A stretch of DNA of 64,000 nucleotides, taken from Chthonomonadales bacterium (GTDB lineage Bacteria > Armatimonadota > Chthonomonadetes > Chthonomonadales > CAJBBX01). Location of the stretch: assembly GCA_020849275.1 (NCBI GenBank), contig JADLGO010000067.1:62001-126000 (forward strand), given 5' to 3'. The notes beneath the pieces were generated by a model that saw only the letters and a list, made by a program, of their open reading frames with translations, was not told the DNA's origin and did no database searches. The position numbers and the translations under genes were made by a program. This document shows, in pieces, positions 50,406 through 59,200 of this stretch; within the stretch, counting starts at the first letter, position 1, and every line of letters starts with the position of its first letter.

Positions 50406-51458
50406 TCAGGCCCCGTCCAGAAGGCGGATGTAATCGCGCGCCACCTTGAGGTCCTCCAAGGCTTCCGCCGCCTCGCACATCGGAGCGATCTCGCCCTTCA
50501 CGGCGCGCACGAAGTTGAGGGCCTGCTGCCGCATCGCGTGCACCCACGGCAGCGACGGGACAACAGCACGCGGCGTCGCGCCGCCGCCCGGGTCCTTGAA
50601 CACCTCCACGCGCCCGGGTCGGTTGCTCGCGAGCGGCGCAGGAAGGTCGATCCGCACGTAGCCGCGCTCGAAGGCGACGAGCGCCGACTCGTGCCAGTCA
50701 ACGGTCGTCACATAGGGGGACATCTCGATCACACCGGCGACTCCGCTCTCGCTCCGCGCCACCAGCAGCACTCCGGACGGGTCCGCGTGCGTCACGGCAT
50801 AGGGCTCGCCGAGCAGGTGTCGCATCAGGTTGACCTGGTGGATGTAGTAGTTGACGAACGCGATGTAGCGCTCGTAGGTCGCGGCGTCCATATCGTCAGC
50901 CGGGGGATCGCTCGCCAGGGCCGGCATCGGATCATCGCTCGTCACGAGGTCCGTAAAGCCGGCGGCGACCCAGTCGCCGGCGGGCATCAGGATGCGCACG
51001 AAGCGCATCGCGCCGAGCTCGCCGGTCTCGCGCAGGCGCTCAATCTCGGCCTTGGCGAACATGGTGGCCGGATCGCTGCGCTTGTGGTAGCCGACCATGT
51101 GCCATGCCCCGCCTCCCCCCAACGCACGCAAGATGCGCTCGCCCGCCTGAACCGAGCCAGCCAGGGGCTTCTCGGTGAACACGGGAATGCCGGCGCGGAG
51201 CAACTCGGGCACCAGCATGCCATGCCGCGTGAAAGGCTGCGACGCGACGATGCCGTCAAGACCCTCGTTGGCCAGCATCGTCGCGTGGTCGGGGTACACC
51301 GTAGGCACCCCGTAGCGCTCCGCGACCCGGCGGCCGAGCCCCTCGCGAACCTCGGCGATGGCGACGACCTGGCACTCCGACAGGCTGGCGTAGTTGCGAA
51401 GATGGGCGCACTGGCCCATCCCGCCGACGCCGACGAAGCCGATGCGCGGCTTCTGCAT
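50406..51458 (-). CDS. Gfo/Idh/MocA-family oxidoreductase
   Basis: A 350-residue NAD(P)-dependent dehydrogenase of sugars or cyclitols. The N-terminal Rossmann motif is RIGFVGVGGMGQCAHLRNYA. The EKP motif is seen in PVFTEKPLAGSV. The C-terminal domain contains NYYIHQVNLMRHLLGEPYAV with the catalytic His. Substrate unknown. ATG 51458 follows AAGGAG. It precedes the URO-D-like gene in the same transcript. Confidence 0.88.
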   Translation of the reverse strand: MQKPRIGFVGVGGMGQCAHLRNYASLSECQVVAIAEVREGLGRRVAERYGVPTVYPDHATMLANEGLDGIVASQPFTRHGMLVPELLRAGIPVFTEKPLAGSVQAGERILRALGGGGAWHMVGYHKRSDPATMFAKAEIERLRETGELGAMRFVRILMPAGDWVAAGFTDLVTSDDPMPALASDPPADDMDAATYERYIAFVNYYIHQVNLMRHLLGEPYAVTHADPSGVLLVARSESGVAGVIEMSPYVTTVDWHESALVAFERGYVRIDLPAPLASNRPGRVEVFKDPGGGATPRAVVPSLPWVHAMRQQALNFVRAVKGEIAPMCEAAEALEDLKVARDYIRLLDGA

Positions 51459-51647
51459 GGGCAGGCTCCTTAACCTTCGCGACAGGGCCTCGGAATGGGC
51501 GCCGCGCGTGCTTCGAAACCTGATACGCGCCCCGCGTTCCACACTCCTGCTCGCCGCGGCGTCGAACCGGGCCAGATGCGACGGCGGCCCCGCTCACCCG
51601 GCTGTACGGGAGGGCGGAGCCGCCGTCGATGCGCGCTCAGTGGCTGG

Positions 51648-53867
51648 TCAGGGAGCGGTGACTGTGAGCGTTGCCGACCACGAGCTGGCCAGGTAGCCGC
51701 CCGCGGCGTCGAACTCCACCTGCACCGGGTAGTCGCCCGGAACGGTGCCGGCCGGGATCGCGTGAGTCAGGAGCACACGGCCGGTCCCGTCGATCACGCC
51801 GGACGCCACGCGATTCCCGAAGAGCCGCAGGTGTACGGTCTGACCGGCGAGTGCCGCGCCGTTGTCCTTGCGGACCAGGTAACCCCAGAAGGCCGCCAAC
51901 TTGCCGGCCTTCACCGTCCGGTTACCCACCCACGAGCGCGTCTCCACCGTCACATTGAGTGCGCCAGGATCACTGCTCGCCAGGTAGCCCGTGTCCTCGT
52001 CGAACTCGACGGCGACGGGCACGGAGCCGGGGGCGGTGCCCACTGGCACCACGTAGCTGAGGAGCGCGCGCCCCGAACCGTCCGTCACGCCGGAGTCGAC
52101 GCGCGAGCCGTTCACCGAGAGGTGCACGGTCCTGCCAGGGATCAGGCTGTCGTCGTCCTGCCGATGCAGGTAGCCCCAGTAGTGGACCGTCCTGCCCGTC
52201 GTCTGCGCCCGGTCGCCGACCCAGGCCCGCGTGGCGGCCTTCGAGACGACGAGTGAGCCGTTGGCCGCGGAGCCCGCATAGCCGCCGCCGCCGTTGAACG
52301 TGGCGGTGACCGAGCGCGATCCGGGCCCGGCGCCCTCGGGGATCGTGTAGTCGTACGTCGCGATGCCGTCGACGCCCGTTGCGCCCGATGTATAGGTGCC
52401 GCCGTCGCCGGCCACCGTGAAGTCGACCGTCTGGCCGGCGATGGGGTCGCCGCTCGAGGTGTCGATGAGCGTGGCGCTCAACTGCACCGTCTGGCCGACC
52501 GTGCCCGCCGCGCCGGCGACGCTTACGGAGGTGGGAATCGCCGTGGTGGAGGTGCCCGTGAGGGTGTAGCGCTGGACGTCGTCGACGGCGCCGGCGTGGT
52601 TCAGCACGCGGACATAGATCAGCCCGCCCGCCGAGGCCAACGACAGGTTGCTGATGGTCTCCGCGACGCCGGCCGGCTGGGAGTTCCCGGAGGCCATGAG
52701 AACGCTGCTGGCGTTGTAGACCTCTAGATCCAGGTTGTTGATCGCCAGCGTGTTGACGCTGACCGTGCTGCCGGAGGATGGCCCGACGCTGTATGTGGCG
52801 CCGATCGGGTTGAGGTTCAGCGTGAGCGTCTGGCCCGCGGTGACAGTGAAAGAGTACCAGTCCTCGTCGCTGCTCGAGTCCAGGGACGCGAGAGGGACGG
52901 AGGCCGACGCGGGCAGCGCTCCCAGGGCCGTCGCGGTGCCAAGCGTATCGTTGTCCTCGAGGTGGTCACCGTAGTTGCGGTTGGCGCCTCGGATGTCGTC
53001 GTCCTGTGGCCCGTCGAAGGCGGCGCTCAGGAAGGGCTCCATCAGCTTGGTCTGGTCGATCGGCCAGACGTGGTCGAACCCGATGCCGTGGCCGTGCTCG
53101 TGCGCCAGCGTGTTGCGGAGGAACAGGTAGCCCGCGAAGCTGTTGGCCCAGTTCTCCGAGGTGTCCAGCACCATGTCGCTGAAGTTGGGGAAGTAGCTGT
53201 AGGCCAGCACGTTGAACGCCCCGTCCAGGGGGATGCCAGCGATGCGGATGTCGCCGCGCACCGGGGCCGTGTTGCTGCCCGGGTTGAACACGAAGGCGGC
53301 GCCGTCGTCGCCCACCTGCGTATAGGTGATCCCCGTGAGCTCTCCCCAGCGCTGAAAGACCTGAGCAAACTTGGCCTGCCACGCGGCGGTGCTGCCGAAC
53401 TGCGCGTCTAGCGTAGCGAAGAGCGTGCTGGGGTCGCTGCCCCCGGCAACCGCGTCCGGGATGGTGAGGCCGTCCGGCACGAAGGAGTAGGTCAGGTGGA
53501 TCGGGGTGCCGGGCAACCCCGTTGAGCCCGAGGCCGTGCTCGTCCATCGCGCGCTGAGCGCGTAACGCGGGCCGACGGTTCCCTCGCCGTAGAGCCGGGC
53601 GAGGATGCGCCTGGCGTACTCCGGCGACGTGCCCGGCGCCAGGCAGGCGGCGATGGTGTTGGACTCTACGCAGAACGCCTGTCCGCTGGCCAGGCCCCGA
53701 CGGGCCAGGTCACGGACGGCGACCTGAGAGACGATGCGCTCGATCGGCCCTATGGGAGCAGACCCCGGCACGCCGCTGGCGGCGGGGGCGGGCGCGGGCA
53801 TGGTGGCTTGCCTCGGTTGCGACGGAAGTGCCAAACTGAGTGCCGCGGCGAGTGCAGCCCAGTGCAT
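51648..53867 (-). CDS. Secreted matrixin-like metalloprotease with Ig-like C-terminal repeats
   Basis: A 739-residue exported protease. Signal peptide (MHWAALAAALSLALPS), then a catalytic domain (about 60-300) with the metzincin zinc motif HEHGHGIGFDH (HExxHxxGxxH). A pre-peptidase C-terminal domain (about 310-430) with DSSSDEDWYSFTVTAGQTL follows. Next are an Ig-like domain and two copies of a module with WVG, WGYL, SGVxDG and GYLASS (about 540-739). The start ATG 53867 follows AAAGGAG. It diverges from the epimerase gene. Confidence 0.88.
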   Translation of the reverse strand: MHWAALAAALSLALPSQPRQATMPAPAPAASGVPGSAPIGPIERIVSQVAVRDLARRGLASGQAFCVESNTIAACLAPGTSPEYARRILARLYGEGTVGPRYALSARWTSTASGSTGLPGTPIHLTYSFVPDGLTIPDAVAGGSDPSTLFATLDAQFGSTAAWQAKFAQVFQRWGELTGITYTQVGDDGAAFVFNPGSNTAPVRGDIRIAGIPLDGAFNVLAYSYFPNFSDMVLDTSENWANSFAGYLFLRNTLAHEHGHGIGFDHVWPIDQTKLMEPFLSAAFDGPQDDDIRGANRNYGDHLEDNDTLGTATALGALPASASVPLASLDSSSDEDWYSFTVTAGQTLTLNLNPIGATYSVGPSSGSTVSVNTLAINNLDLEVYNASSVLMASGNSQPAGVAETISNLSLASAGGLIYVRVLNHAGAVDDVQRYTLTGTSTTAIPTSVSVAGAAGTVGQTVQLSATLIDTSSGDPIAGQTVDFTVAGDGGTYTSGATGVDGIATYDYTIPEGAGPGSRSVTATFNGGGGYAGSAANGSLVVSKAATRAWVGDRAQTTGRTVHYWGYLHRQDDDSLIPGRTVHLSVNGSRVDSGVTDGSGRALLSYVVPVGTAPGSVPVAVEFDEDTGYLASSDPGALNVTVETRSWVGNRTVKAGKLAAFWGYLVRKDNGAALAGQTVHLRLFGNRVASGVIDGTGRVLLTHAIPAGTVPGDYPVQVEFDAAGGYLASSWSATLTVTAP
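51650..52250 (-). repeat. Duplicated ~100-residue module in the metalloprotease
   Basis: Two tandem copies of the same module end the protein. Both contain the series WVGxR, GYLxRxD, GxTVHL, SGVxDGxGRxLL and VEFDxxxGYLASS in the same order. They are diverged at DNA level but clearly arose by internal duplication. Confidence 0.8.
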
Positions 53868-54076
53868 CGTGGCGTCTCCTTTCAGAGGGAAGGCTGAGAG
53901 ACCAGAACGGGCGCGGGGTATGCTGGCGAGCCATCGCGGGCGATGCGCGCCTTCCGTACCGTCCTGGCAGTGGCGCCGCGCAGGAGGGCGCGCGCAGCGC
54001 GTCGAAAGCCGAGCGCGAGCGCGATCACGACCGCGTGGCGCCCGGGTGAGACAGCGTATTTAGCATTGCACAAGGT

Positions 54077-54946
54077 GTGCCAATCTTGCGACTCTTGCTG
54101 ACGGGCAGCGCCGGACTGGTTGGCCGGGCCGCCGCCGACGCGCTCGTGCTTGCCGGCCATGCGCTGCGCACGCTCGACCGCGAGGCCCAACCGCCCGAGC
54201 GCCGCTCGGAGCACTGGCCGGCCGATCTGCGCGACATCGGCGCCGTGCGCCGGGCCGTGCAGGGCGTCGACGCCGTCGTGCACGCTGGAGCCATCGCCAG
54301 CGACCGCCGCGGCGCCGCGGACGACGTCCTATCGGTGAACACGCAGGGCACCTGGAACGTGCTGCTCGCCTGTGCCGAGGCCGGCGTGCGGCGCGTCGTC
54401 TACCTCTCCAGCGTCAACGCGCTGGGAAGCTTCGGCGGGCACCGCCCCTCTGCGCGGCTTCCCATCGACGACTCGTACCCGCCGCACCCGATGACACCGT
54501 ACCAGCTCTCCAAGCACCTCGCCGAGGAGGTGTGCCGCTCCTTCAGCGACCGCCACGGCATCGTGACCGTCTGCCTGCGCCCCATGCTCGTGGCAAGTGC
54601 CGACACCTACACGCGCTGGCGCGAGCCGGCGTGGGCGCGTCGCGAGGACTGGCAGCGCCGCGACTACTGGGCCTACGTCGACCTGCGCGACGTGTGCGAC
54701 GCCATACTGGCCGGCCTCACCGTGGAGGGGATCGCCCACGACGCGTTCCTGCTCGCCGCGCGCGACACGTCGATGGCCGTGCCCACCGCCGAGCTCGTCG
54801 ACCGCCACTACCCGGACACGCCCTGGCCACTCGTCGCGCGCGAAGAGTGGCTGCGCGGCGAGCCGCATCGCTCGCTCGTCGACTGTGGGCACGCCCGGGA
54901 CCGACTGGGCTGGGAGCCTACCCGCTCCTGGCGCGATGCCGAGTAG
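54077..54946 (+). CDS. NAD-dependent epimerase/dehydratase
   Basis: A 289-residue extended short-chain dehydrogenase. The Rossmann glycine motif reads LLLTGSAGLVGRAAADAL, and the catalytic Tyr-Lys is in MTPYQLSKHLAEEVC, with RRVVYLSSVNALGSFGG before it. It is most like UDP-sugar or uronate-type epimerases/dehydrogenases, but the substrate is not defined. The GTG start has only a weak site. The TIM-barrel gene follows after 35 bases. Confidence 0.85.
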   Translation: MPILRLLLTGSAGLVGRAAADALVLAGHALRTLDREAQPPERRSEHWPADLRDIGAVRRAVQGVDAVVHAGAIASDRRGAADDVLSVNTQGTWNVLLACAEAGVRRVVYLSSVNALGSFGGHRPSARLPIDDSYPPHPMTPYQLSKHLAEEVCRSFSDRHGIVTVCLRPMLVASADTYTRWREPAWARREDWQRRDYWAYVDLRDVCDAILAGLTVEGIAHDAFLLAARDTSMAVPTAELVDRHYPDTPWPLVAREEWLRGEPHRSLVDCGHARDRLGWEPTRSWRDAE

Positions 54947-54981
54947 GCACCGCGCTCCCGCTGAACGAAGGAGAGACCGCA

Positions 54982-56511
54982 GTGCTCCTCGCAGCCGCCT
55001 TCCGCCCCGCGGCATTCCTTGTTGCGCTCGTCGCGCTTCCCCTGGAGGTCGCGCCCATGACCGCACTCGCTCGTCCCGCGCCGGCGTTCCGCGCCGGCGA
55101 CTGCCTGATCATCGACGGCCGACCCCGCCTCGTCCTGGGGCTCTACGAGAACCCGGCCGACGATGGCGCGCTCAGCGAGGCGGTCGCCGCCGGATTCACC
55201 GTCTTCCATTGCCCGGCCACGATCGAGGCTCTCGATCGCCTGGCGCGCGCCGGCGCCCACGGTTGGGTGAACCTGGGCATGGACCTGGATCTGAGCGACG
55301 ATGCGGACCGGCGCGCCGCGGCGCTCGTCGCCACGGTGCGGCGCTTGAAGGACCATCCGGCGCTGCTCCTATGGGAGGGTCCCGACGAGATCCTCTGGAA
55401 CCAGTCCTACAGCATCGAGACCTACATGGACGCCGAGGAGATGCCGGCAGCCGAGGCCGCTGTCGCCGGCGGGGCGGAACGGCGGGCGGAGCTTGCGGCG
55501 CTGCTGGCGCGCGCCCGCGACCTGCGCTCGCGCGGCCTCTTCGCGGCCTACGAGCAGGCGAGAGAGCGGTTCTGGAGCGCCGCGGGCTCACTGCCGCCGC
55601 GGCCGGCGATGCGGTTGGACCAGGCGATCGCCCTCGGCCGCCGATCCGCCGATGGGATCGCGGCCGGTATTCGCGCGGTGCGCCGCGAGGACCCGTCGCG
55701 GCCGGTCTGGCTCAACCACGCGCCGCGCAACAGCTTGGCCAGCCTCAAACGCTACGGTCGGGAGGCAGACATGGTCGGCTGCGACATCTACCCGATCCCC
55801 TTCAATCTGGGAGTCGGTCACAGCGATCTGCTTGACATGCGCCCGAGCTCCGTCGGCGCCTACACCGACCGAATGCGCGCCTCGGCGCCCGGTAAACTGT
55901 GCGCCATGGTGCTTCAAGGCTTCGGCTGGCGCGACCTCCAGCCCGATCCGAAGGCGCCGCGAGAGCGAGGCCGGCGACCGACCTACGCCGAGAGCCGCTT
56001 CATGGCCTACGATGCCATCGCGCATGGGGCGAGCGCCATCCTCTACTGGGGCACGGCCTACGCGTTGTCCGACGCGGAGCCCGGCCGTCCGGCCTCCGGG
56101 GAGCCGGCGGCGGCGCGGCGCAGCCGGCTCTGGAGGGACCTGATGCGGCTGGCCCGCGAGCTCACAGCGCTGGAACCGGCGCTCGTGGCGCCGGAGGTCC
56201 GACCGGCGCCGCGTGTGACGACCGCCGAGACCTTCGGCTCCGTCGACCGACCCGAGGTGCGGGTCAGTCTGCGCCGCGTTGGCGAGGACTACGTGCTGAT
56301 CTGCGTGAACGAGAGCCTGTGGCCGGCGGCCTTCACGCTGAGCGGCCTGCCTGCCGGCCTGGAGGGGGTCGTGCTCTACCGGTTGGGCACCGACGAGCAG
56401 GTAAGCGTGGAGGGCCGCCGCTTCTCCGACGGCATCCGCGCGTCGGACGTGCACGTCTACGCCACATCGCACCGCTTCGAGCCGCCCGCACAGGCGGGCA
56501 CGGAGCGATGA
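54982..56511 (+). CDS. Secreted TIM-barrel protein, glycoside-hydrolase-like
   Basis: A 509-residue exported protein. The N-terminal signal (AAFRPAAFLVALVALPLE) leads to a barrel with typical strand-end acidic residues: LLLWEGPDEILWNQSYS (a possible acid/base) and READMVGCDIYPIPFNLG. A C-terminal beta domain ends the chain. This looks like a glycoside hydrolase of clan A type, but I cannot name the family. GTG 54982 follows AAGGAGAG. The stop overlaps the start of the next gene (ATGA), linking the two. Confidence 0.65.
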   Translation: MLLAAAFRPAAFLVALVALPLEVAPMTALARPAPAFRAGDCLIIDGRPRLVLGLYENPADDGALSEAVAAGFTVFHCPATIEALDRLARAGAHGWVNLGMDLDLSDDADRRAAALVATVRRLKDHPALLLWEGPDEILWNQSYSIETYMDAEEMPAAEAAVAGGAERRAELAALLARARDLRSRGLFAAYEQARERFWSAAGSLPPRPAMRLDQAIALGRRSADGIAAGIRAVRREDPSRPVWLNHAPRNSLASLKRYGREADMVGCDIYPIPFNLGVGHSDLLDMRPSSVGAYTDRMRASAPGKLCAMVLQGFGWRDLQPDPKAPRERGRRPTYAESRFMAYDAIAHGASAILYWGTAYALSDAEPGRPASGEPAAARRSRLWRDLMRLARELTALEPALVAPEVRPAPRVTTAETFGSVDRPEVRVSLRRVGEDYVLICVNESLWPAAFTLSGLPAGLEGVVLYRLGTDEQVSVEGRRFSDGIRASDVHVYATSHRFEPPAQAGTER

Positions 56512-57974
56512 ACGCCACGCGCGCGGGACGCCACTGCCTCGCCGCCCTACTGGTCGTCGCGGCCGCCACGCCCGCGGGAGGCGCCCCCATGGACTGGCCC
56601 GAACCCATCCGCGCGCTGCTGCGAAACACGGAGCCGCTCAAGCACGCACGCGGGAAGCGTCTACCCCTCTATCTCTGGCCCGCGATGAACCCGGGCGTGC
56701 TCTCCGACGCCGACGCCCGCGTGCTGGTGAAGGAGTTGGACGCGCGCGGCATCGGCCTGGTGTGCCGGTGGGACCCCGGCGATGTCGAGAAGTCACTGGC
56801 CGCCGCCCTGCCGGTCGCGCGCGCCCAGAGGAGCCTGGGCCTGCTCGTGAACGTAGATGCGACCTCCTGCCTCTACTCCCTGTTTGACGGCAGCCCGGAG
56901 ACGGCGCACGTCGACGCGCAGGGCAAGCCGTTTTGGGACCCATCGTTCGGCGCACCGCACATGGGCTGCCCGTTCGCCCTCGACGGCCGGCGTGCGCCGA
57001 TCCGCGCACGCATCGAGCGGTTCGCGGAGGCCTACCGGGCGGCGGGGCTCACGCCCGGGTTCGTCTTCGCCGACTGGGAGGTCGACGGGCCCATCGAGTG
57101 GAACGGGGCCTGGGAAGCGTCGCGCCGCTGCACCCGATGCCGCGAGCACATCGCCGACACTGGCAACTTCCTGGCGTTCCAGAAGACGCTGCGCGACCTG
57201 CGCGCCGACATTCAGCGTGACATCTACTCCGCGCCCCTCCGCGAGCGCTTCCCCGGCGTGCTGGTCGGCAACTACGCCGTGTACCCGAATGACGGGTTCC
57301 GCTACTGGTACGACTACTTCGAGCGCTATGAGGAGGGTCAGCCAGCGATCGGTGAGCAGGGCGCGCGCTACCGCCACTGGGCCACCGAGTGGGAGCGCGC
57401 GGGTTACACGTTCAGCATGCCCGTGGTCTACACGTGGTACCCGACCTGGGGATGGTACGACTTCGAGCCGGGCGATTACCGCTGGTTCTACAACATGCTC
57501 CTCGTGGCGACGAACGCGGCGCGCAGCGCCCCGCCCGGCCTGCCGATCGTCAGCTTCGTCCACTGGCACACGACCGCGCCACCCGAGGCCGCCGACCCTG
57601 CGGTCAGGCAGATGGGCGAGGCGGCGTACCAGGAACTCCTCTGGCACATGCTGCTGCGCGGGGTCGACACGTTCTTCCTGTGGTGCGTGCCCCAGGAGCA
57701 GGCCCAGGAGGTTCGACTGCTTCATCCGGTATGGGCAGCCGCGCAGGAGCACGGCGAGTTCCTGGATCGCGGCGTGCCGATATCGTTCGACGTGCCGCCG
57801 AAGCCCGGCACCGTCGTCTCGGGCCTCCGGCTCGGCGAGCGAGTGCTGGTGCGGCGCACAGACTTCGCCGGCTCCGTCGCGGAGGTGGAGTTGCGGGTAC
57901 ACGGCCGCGCCCTGCGCGTGCCGGCCTCCCCCGGCAGGTGCCAGGTGCTGACTCTGGCTCCGCGCGAGCGCTGA
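56508..57974 (+). CDS. Secreted TIM-barrel protein of unknown specificity
   Basis: A 488-residue exported protein with signal peptide to about residue 26 (PAGGAP). The body shows barrel-like strands ended by acidic residues, such as LTPGFVFADWEVDGPIEWNG, and aromatic-rich FSMPVVYTWYPTWGWYDFEP. A pair of Cys in RRCTRCREH may bind metal or form a disulfide. No family recognised. It starts inside the stop of the preceding barrel gene, so the two are expressed together and probably act on the same substrate. Confidence 0.65.
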   Translation: MNATRAGRHCLAALLVVAAATPAGGAPMDWPEPIRALLRNTEPLKHARGKRLPLYLWPAMNPGVLSDADARVLVKELDARGIGLVCRWDPGDVEKSLAAALPVARAQRSLGLLVNVDATSCLYSLFDGSPETAHVDAQGKPFWDPSFGAPHMGCPFALDGRRAPIRARIERFAEAYRAAGLTPGFVFADWEVDGPIEWNGAWEASRRCTRCREHIADTGNFLAFQKTLRDLRADIQRDIYSAPLRERFPGVLVGNYAVYPNDGFRYWYDYFERYEEGQPAIGEQGARYRHWATEWERAGYTFSMPVVYTWYPTWGWYDFEPGDYRWFYNMLLVATNAARSAPPGLPIVSFVHWHTTAPPEAADPAVRQMGEAAYQELLWHMLLRGVDTFFLWCVPQEQAQEVRLLHPVWAAAQEHGEFLDRGVPISFDVPPKPGTVVSGLRLGERVLVRRTDFAGSVAEVELRVHGRALRVPASPGRCQVLTLAPRER

Positions 57975-58039
57975 GGCCCGCGAGCGGGCGCAACGCACGG
58001 CCGGCGCGGCGAGACGGACGCCTGGCGAAGGTTGCCGCC

Positions 58040-59119
58040 ATGTCGAAGGGACAGACCTACGAGCACGAGCGCGTCGAGTTCGCGGACGCTGGCACGGGCG
58101 CCGAGATCGTGCAGCTCACGAGCTTCCCGACCGTCAGCGTGTGCCTGCCCTACGTCAGCCCGTGTTTCACGCCGGACTCGCGCAGGCTCATCTTCGTCTC
58201 CCAGCGCCAGGCGGCGCGCGATGCGCCGTGGGACCTCTTTCGCGTGGACGTCGACGGCTCCGACCTGACGCAGCTCACGGAGACAGAGGGAATCGCCCCG
58301 TGCGGCCTGACCCCCGATGGGGCCGCCGCCCTCTTCACGCGCGGCTCCTCGCTGTGGCGCGTGGAGATGGACACCTGCCGCGAGACGGAGGTGGCGCGCG
58401 CCGACGGCTTCGTCCTCAGCGGGCTCGGCCATCCATGGCCCGACGGCCGCCACCTGTTCGTGTGCGCGCGCCGCTCGAACGGCGCCGACGGGCTGCTGCG
58501 GCTCGACCTTGCGGGTGGAGCCCCGCTCTTTGTGCCGGGAGCCGAAGGCGTCTCGGTCACCCTGCACTCCTGCTCACCCGGCGGCGCCGGGCTGCTCGCC
58601 ATCCGCACCGGCCCGGCGGGCATGTCATACGCCCTCCTGGACGCCGACCTGCGGGAGCGCGCCCTCTTCACGAGCGGCTTCGACTTCGCGCATTGCACGT
58701 TCCTCGGCAGATCCGATCGCCTCCAGGGCTGCGGCCTCCCCCCGCTGCGCGCCATCCTGACACTGGCCCCCGGCGAGGGTGACCCGCGGCCTCTCGCCGA
58801 GGGGCCCTACTTCTGGCACTCGGCCTCCAGCCTGTGCGGCGAATGGATCGTGGCCGACACCAACTGGCCGGACGAGGGGATTCAGCTCGTTCACGTGCCC
58901 ACGGGCCGTGCGCGGCCCCTCTGCCGCCCGGGCAGCTCGGAGGGCCACCCGCAGCGCACGCACCCCCACCCACGATTCAGCCCCGACGGGCGCGTCGCCC
59001 TCTACAACTCCGACCGCACCGGGATCACGCAGATCTACACGGTCCGCGTCACGGACGAGGCGCGCGAGCGGCTCCGCGCTGGCGACCTGCGCCGAACGGA
59101 CCGTACGTTCGCGCGCTGA
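58040..59119 (+). CDS. PL22-like oligogalacturonate lyase-type beta-propeller
   Basis: A 359-residue propeller resembling oligogalacturonate lyases. The N-terminus HERVEFADAGTGAEIVQLTS is typical, followed by PD40-type blades (SPCFTPDSRRLIFVSQRQAA, FSPDGRVALYNSDRTGITQI). His residues near the C-terminus (HPQRTHPHPRF) may bind the catalytic metal. The enzymes cleave short pectin fragments in the cytoplasm, and no signal peptide is present here. The fit is by pattern only; a non-enzymatic propeller is possible. Confidence 0.7.
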   Translation: MSKGQTYEHERVEFADAGTGAEIVQLTSFPTVSVCLPYVSPCFTPDSRRLIFVSQRQAARDAPWDLFRVDVDGSDLTQLTETEGIAPCGLTPDGAAALFTRGSSLWRVEMDTCRETEVARADGFVLSGLGHPWPDGRHLFVCARRSNGADGLLRLDLAGGAPLFVPGAEGVSVTLHSCSPGGAGLLAIRTGPAGMSYALLDADLRERALFTSGFDFAHCTFLGRSDRLQGCGLPPLRAILTLAPGEGDPRPLAEGPYFWHSASSLCGEWIVADTNWPDEGIQLVHVPTGRARPLCRPGSSEGHPQRTHPHPRFSPDGRVALYNSDRTGITQIYTVRVTDEARERLRAGDLRRTDRTFAR

Positions 59120-59200
59120 CCGGCCCCGCGGCCATGTGGTATACCAGACGCGCGGGCCACGGCGCCCAACGCCCCGCCGAGCTCCCACGGAGTAGCAGCC

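Noticed and set aside
59140-59155. TGGTATACC before the sulfatase maturase as an extended -10 promoter
   Set aside because: No -35 at suitable distance and only a partial -10 match.
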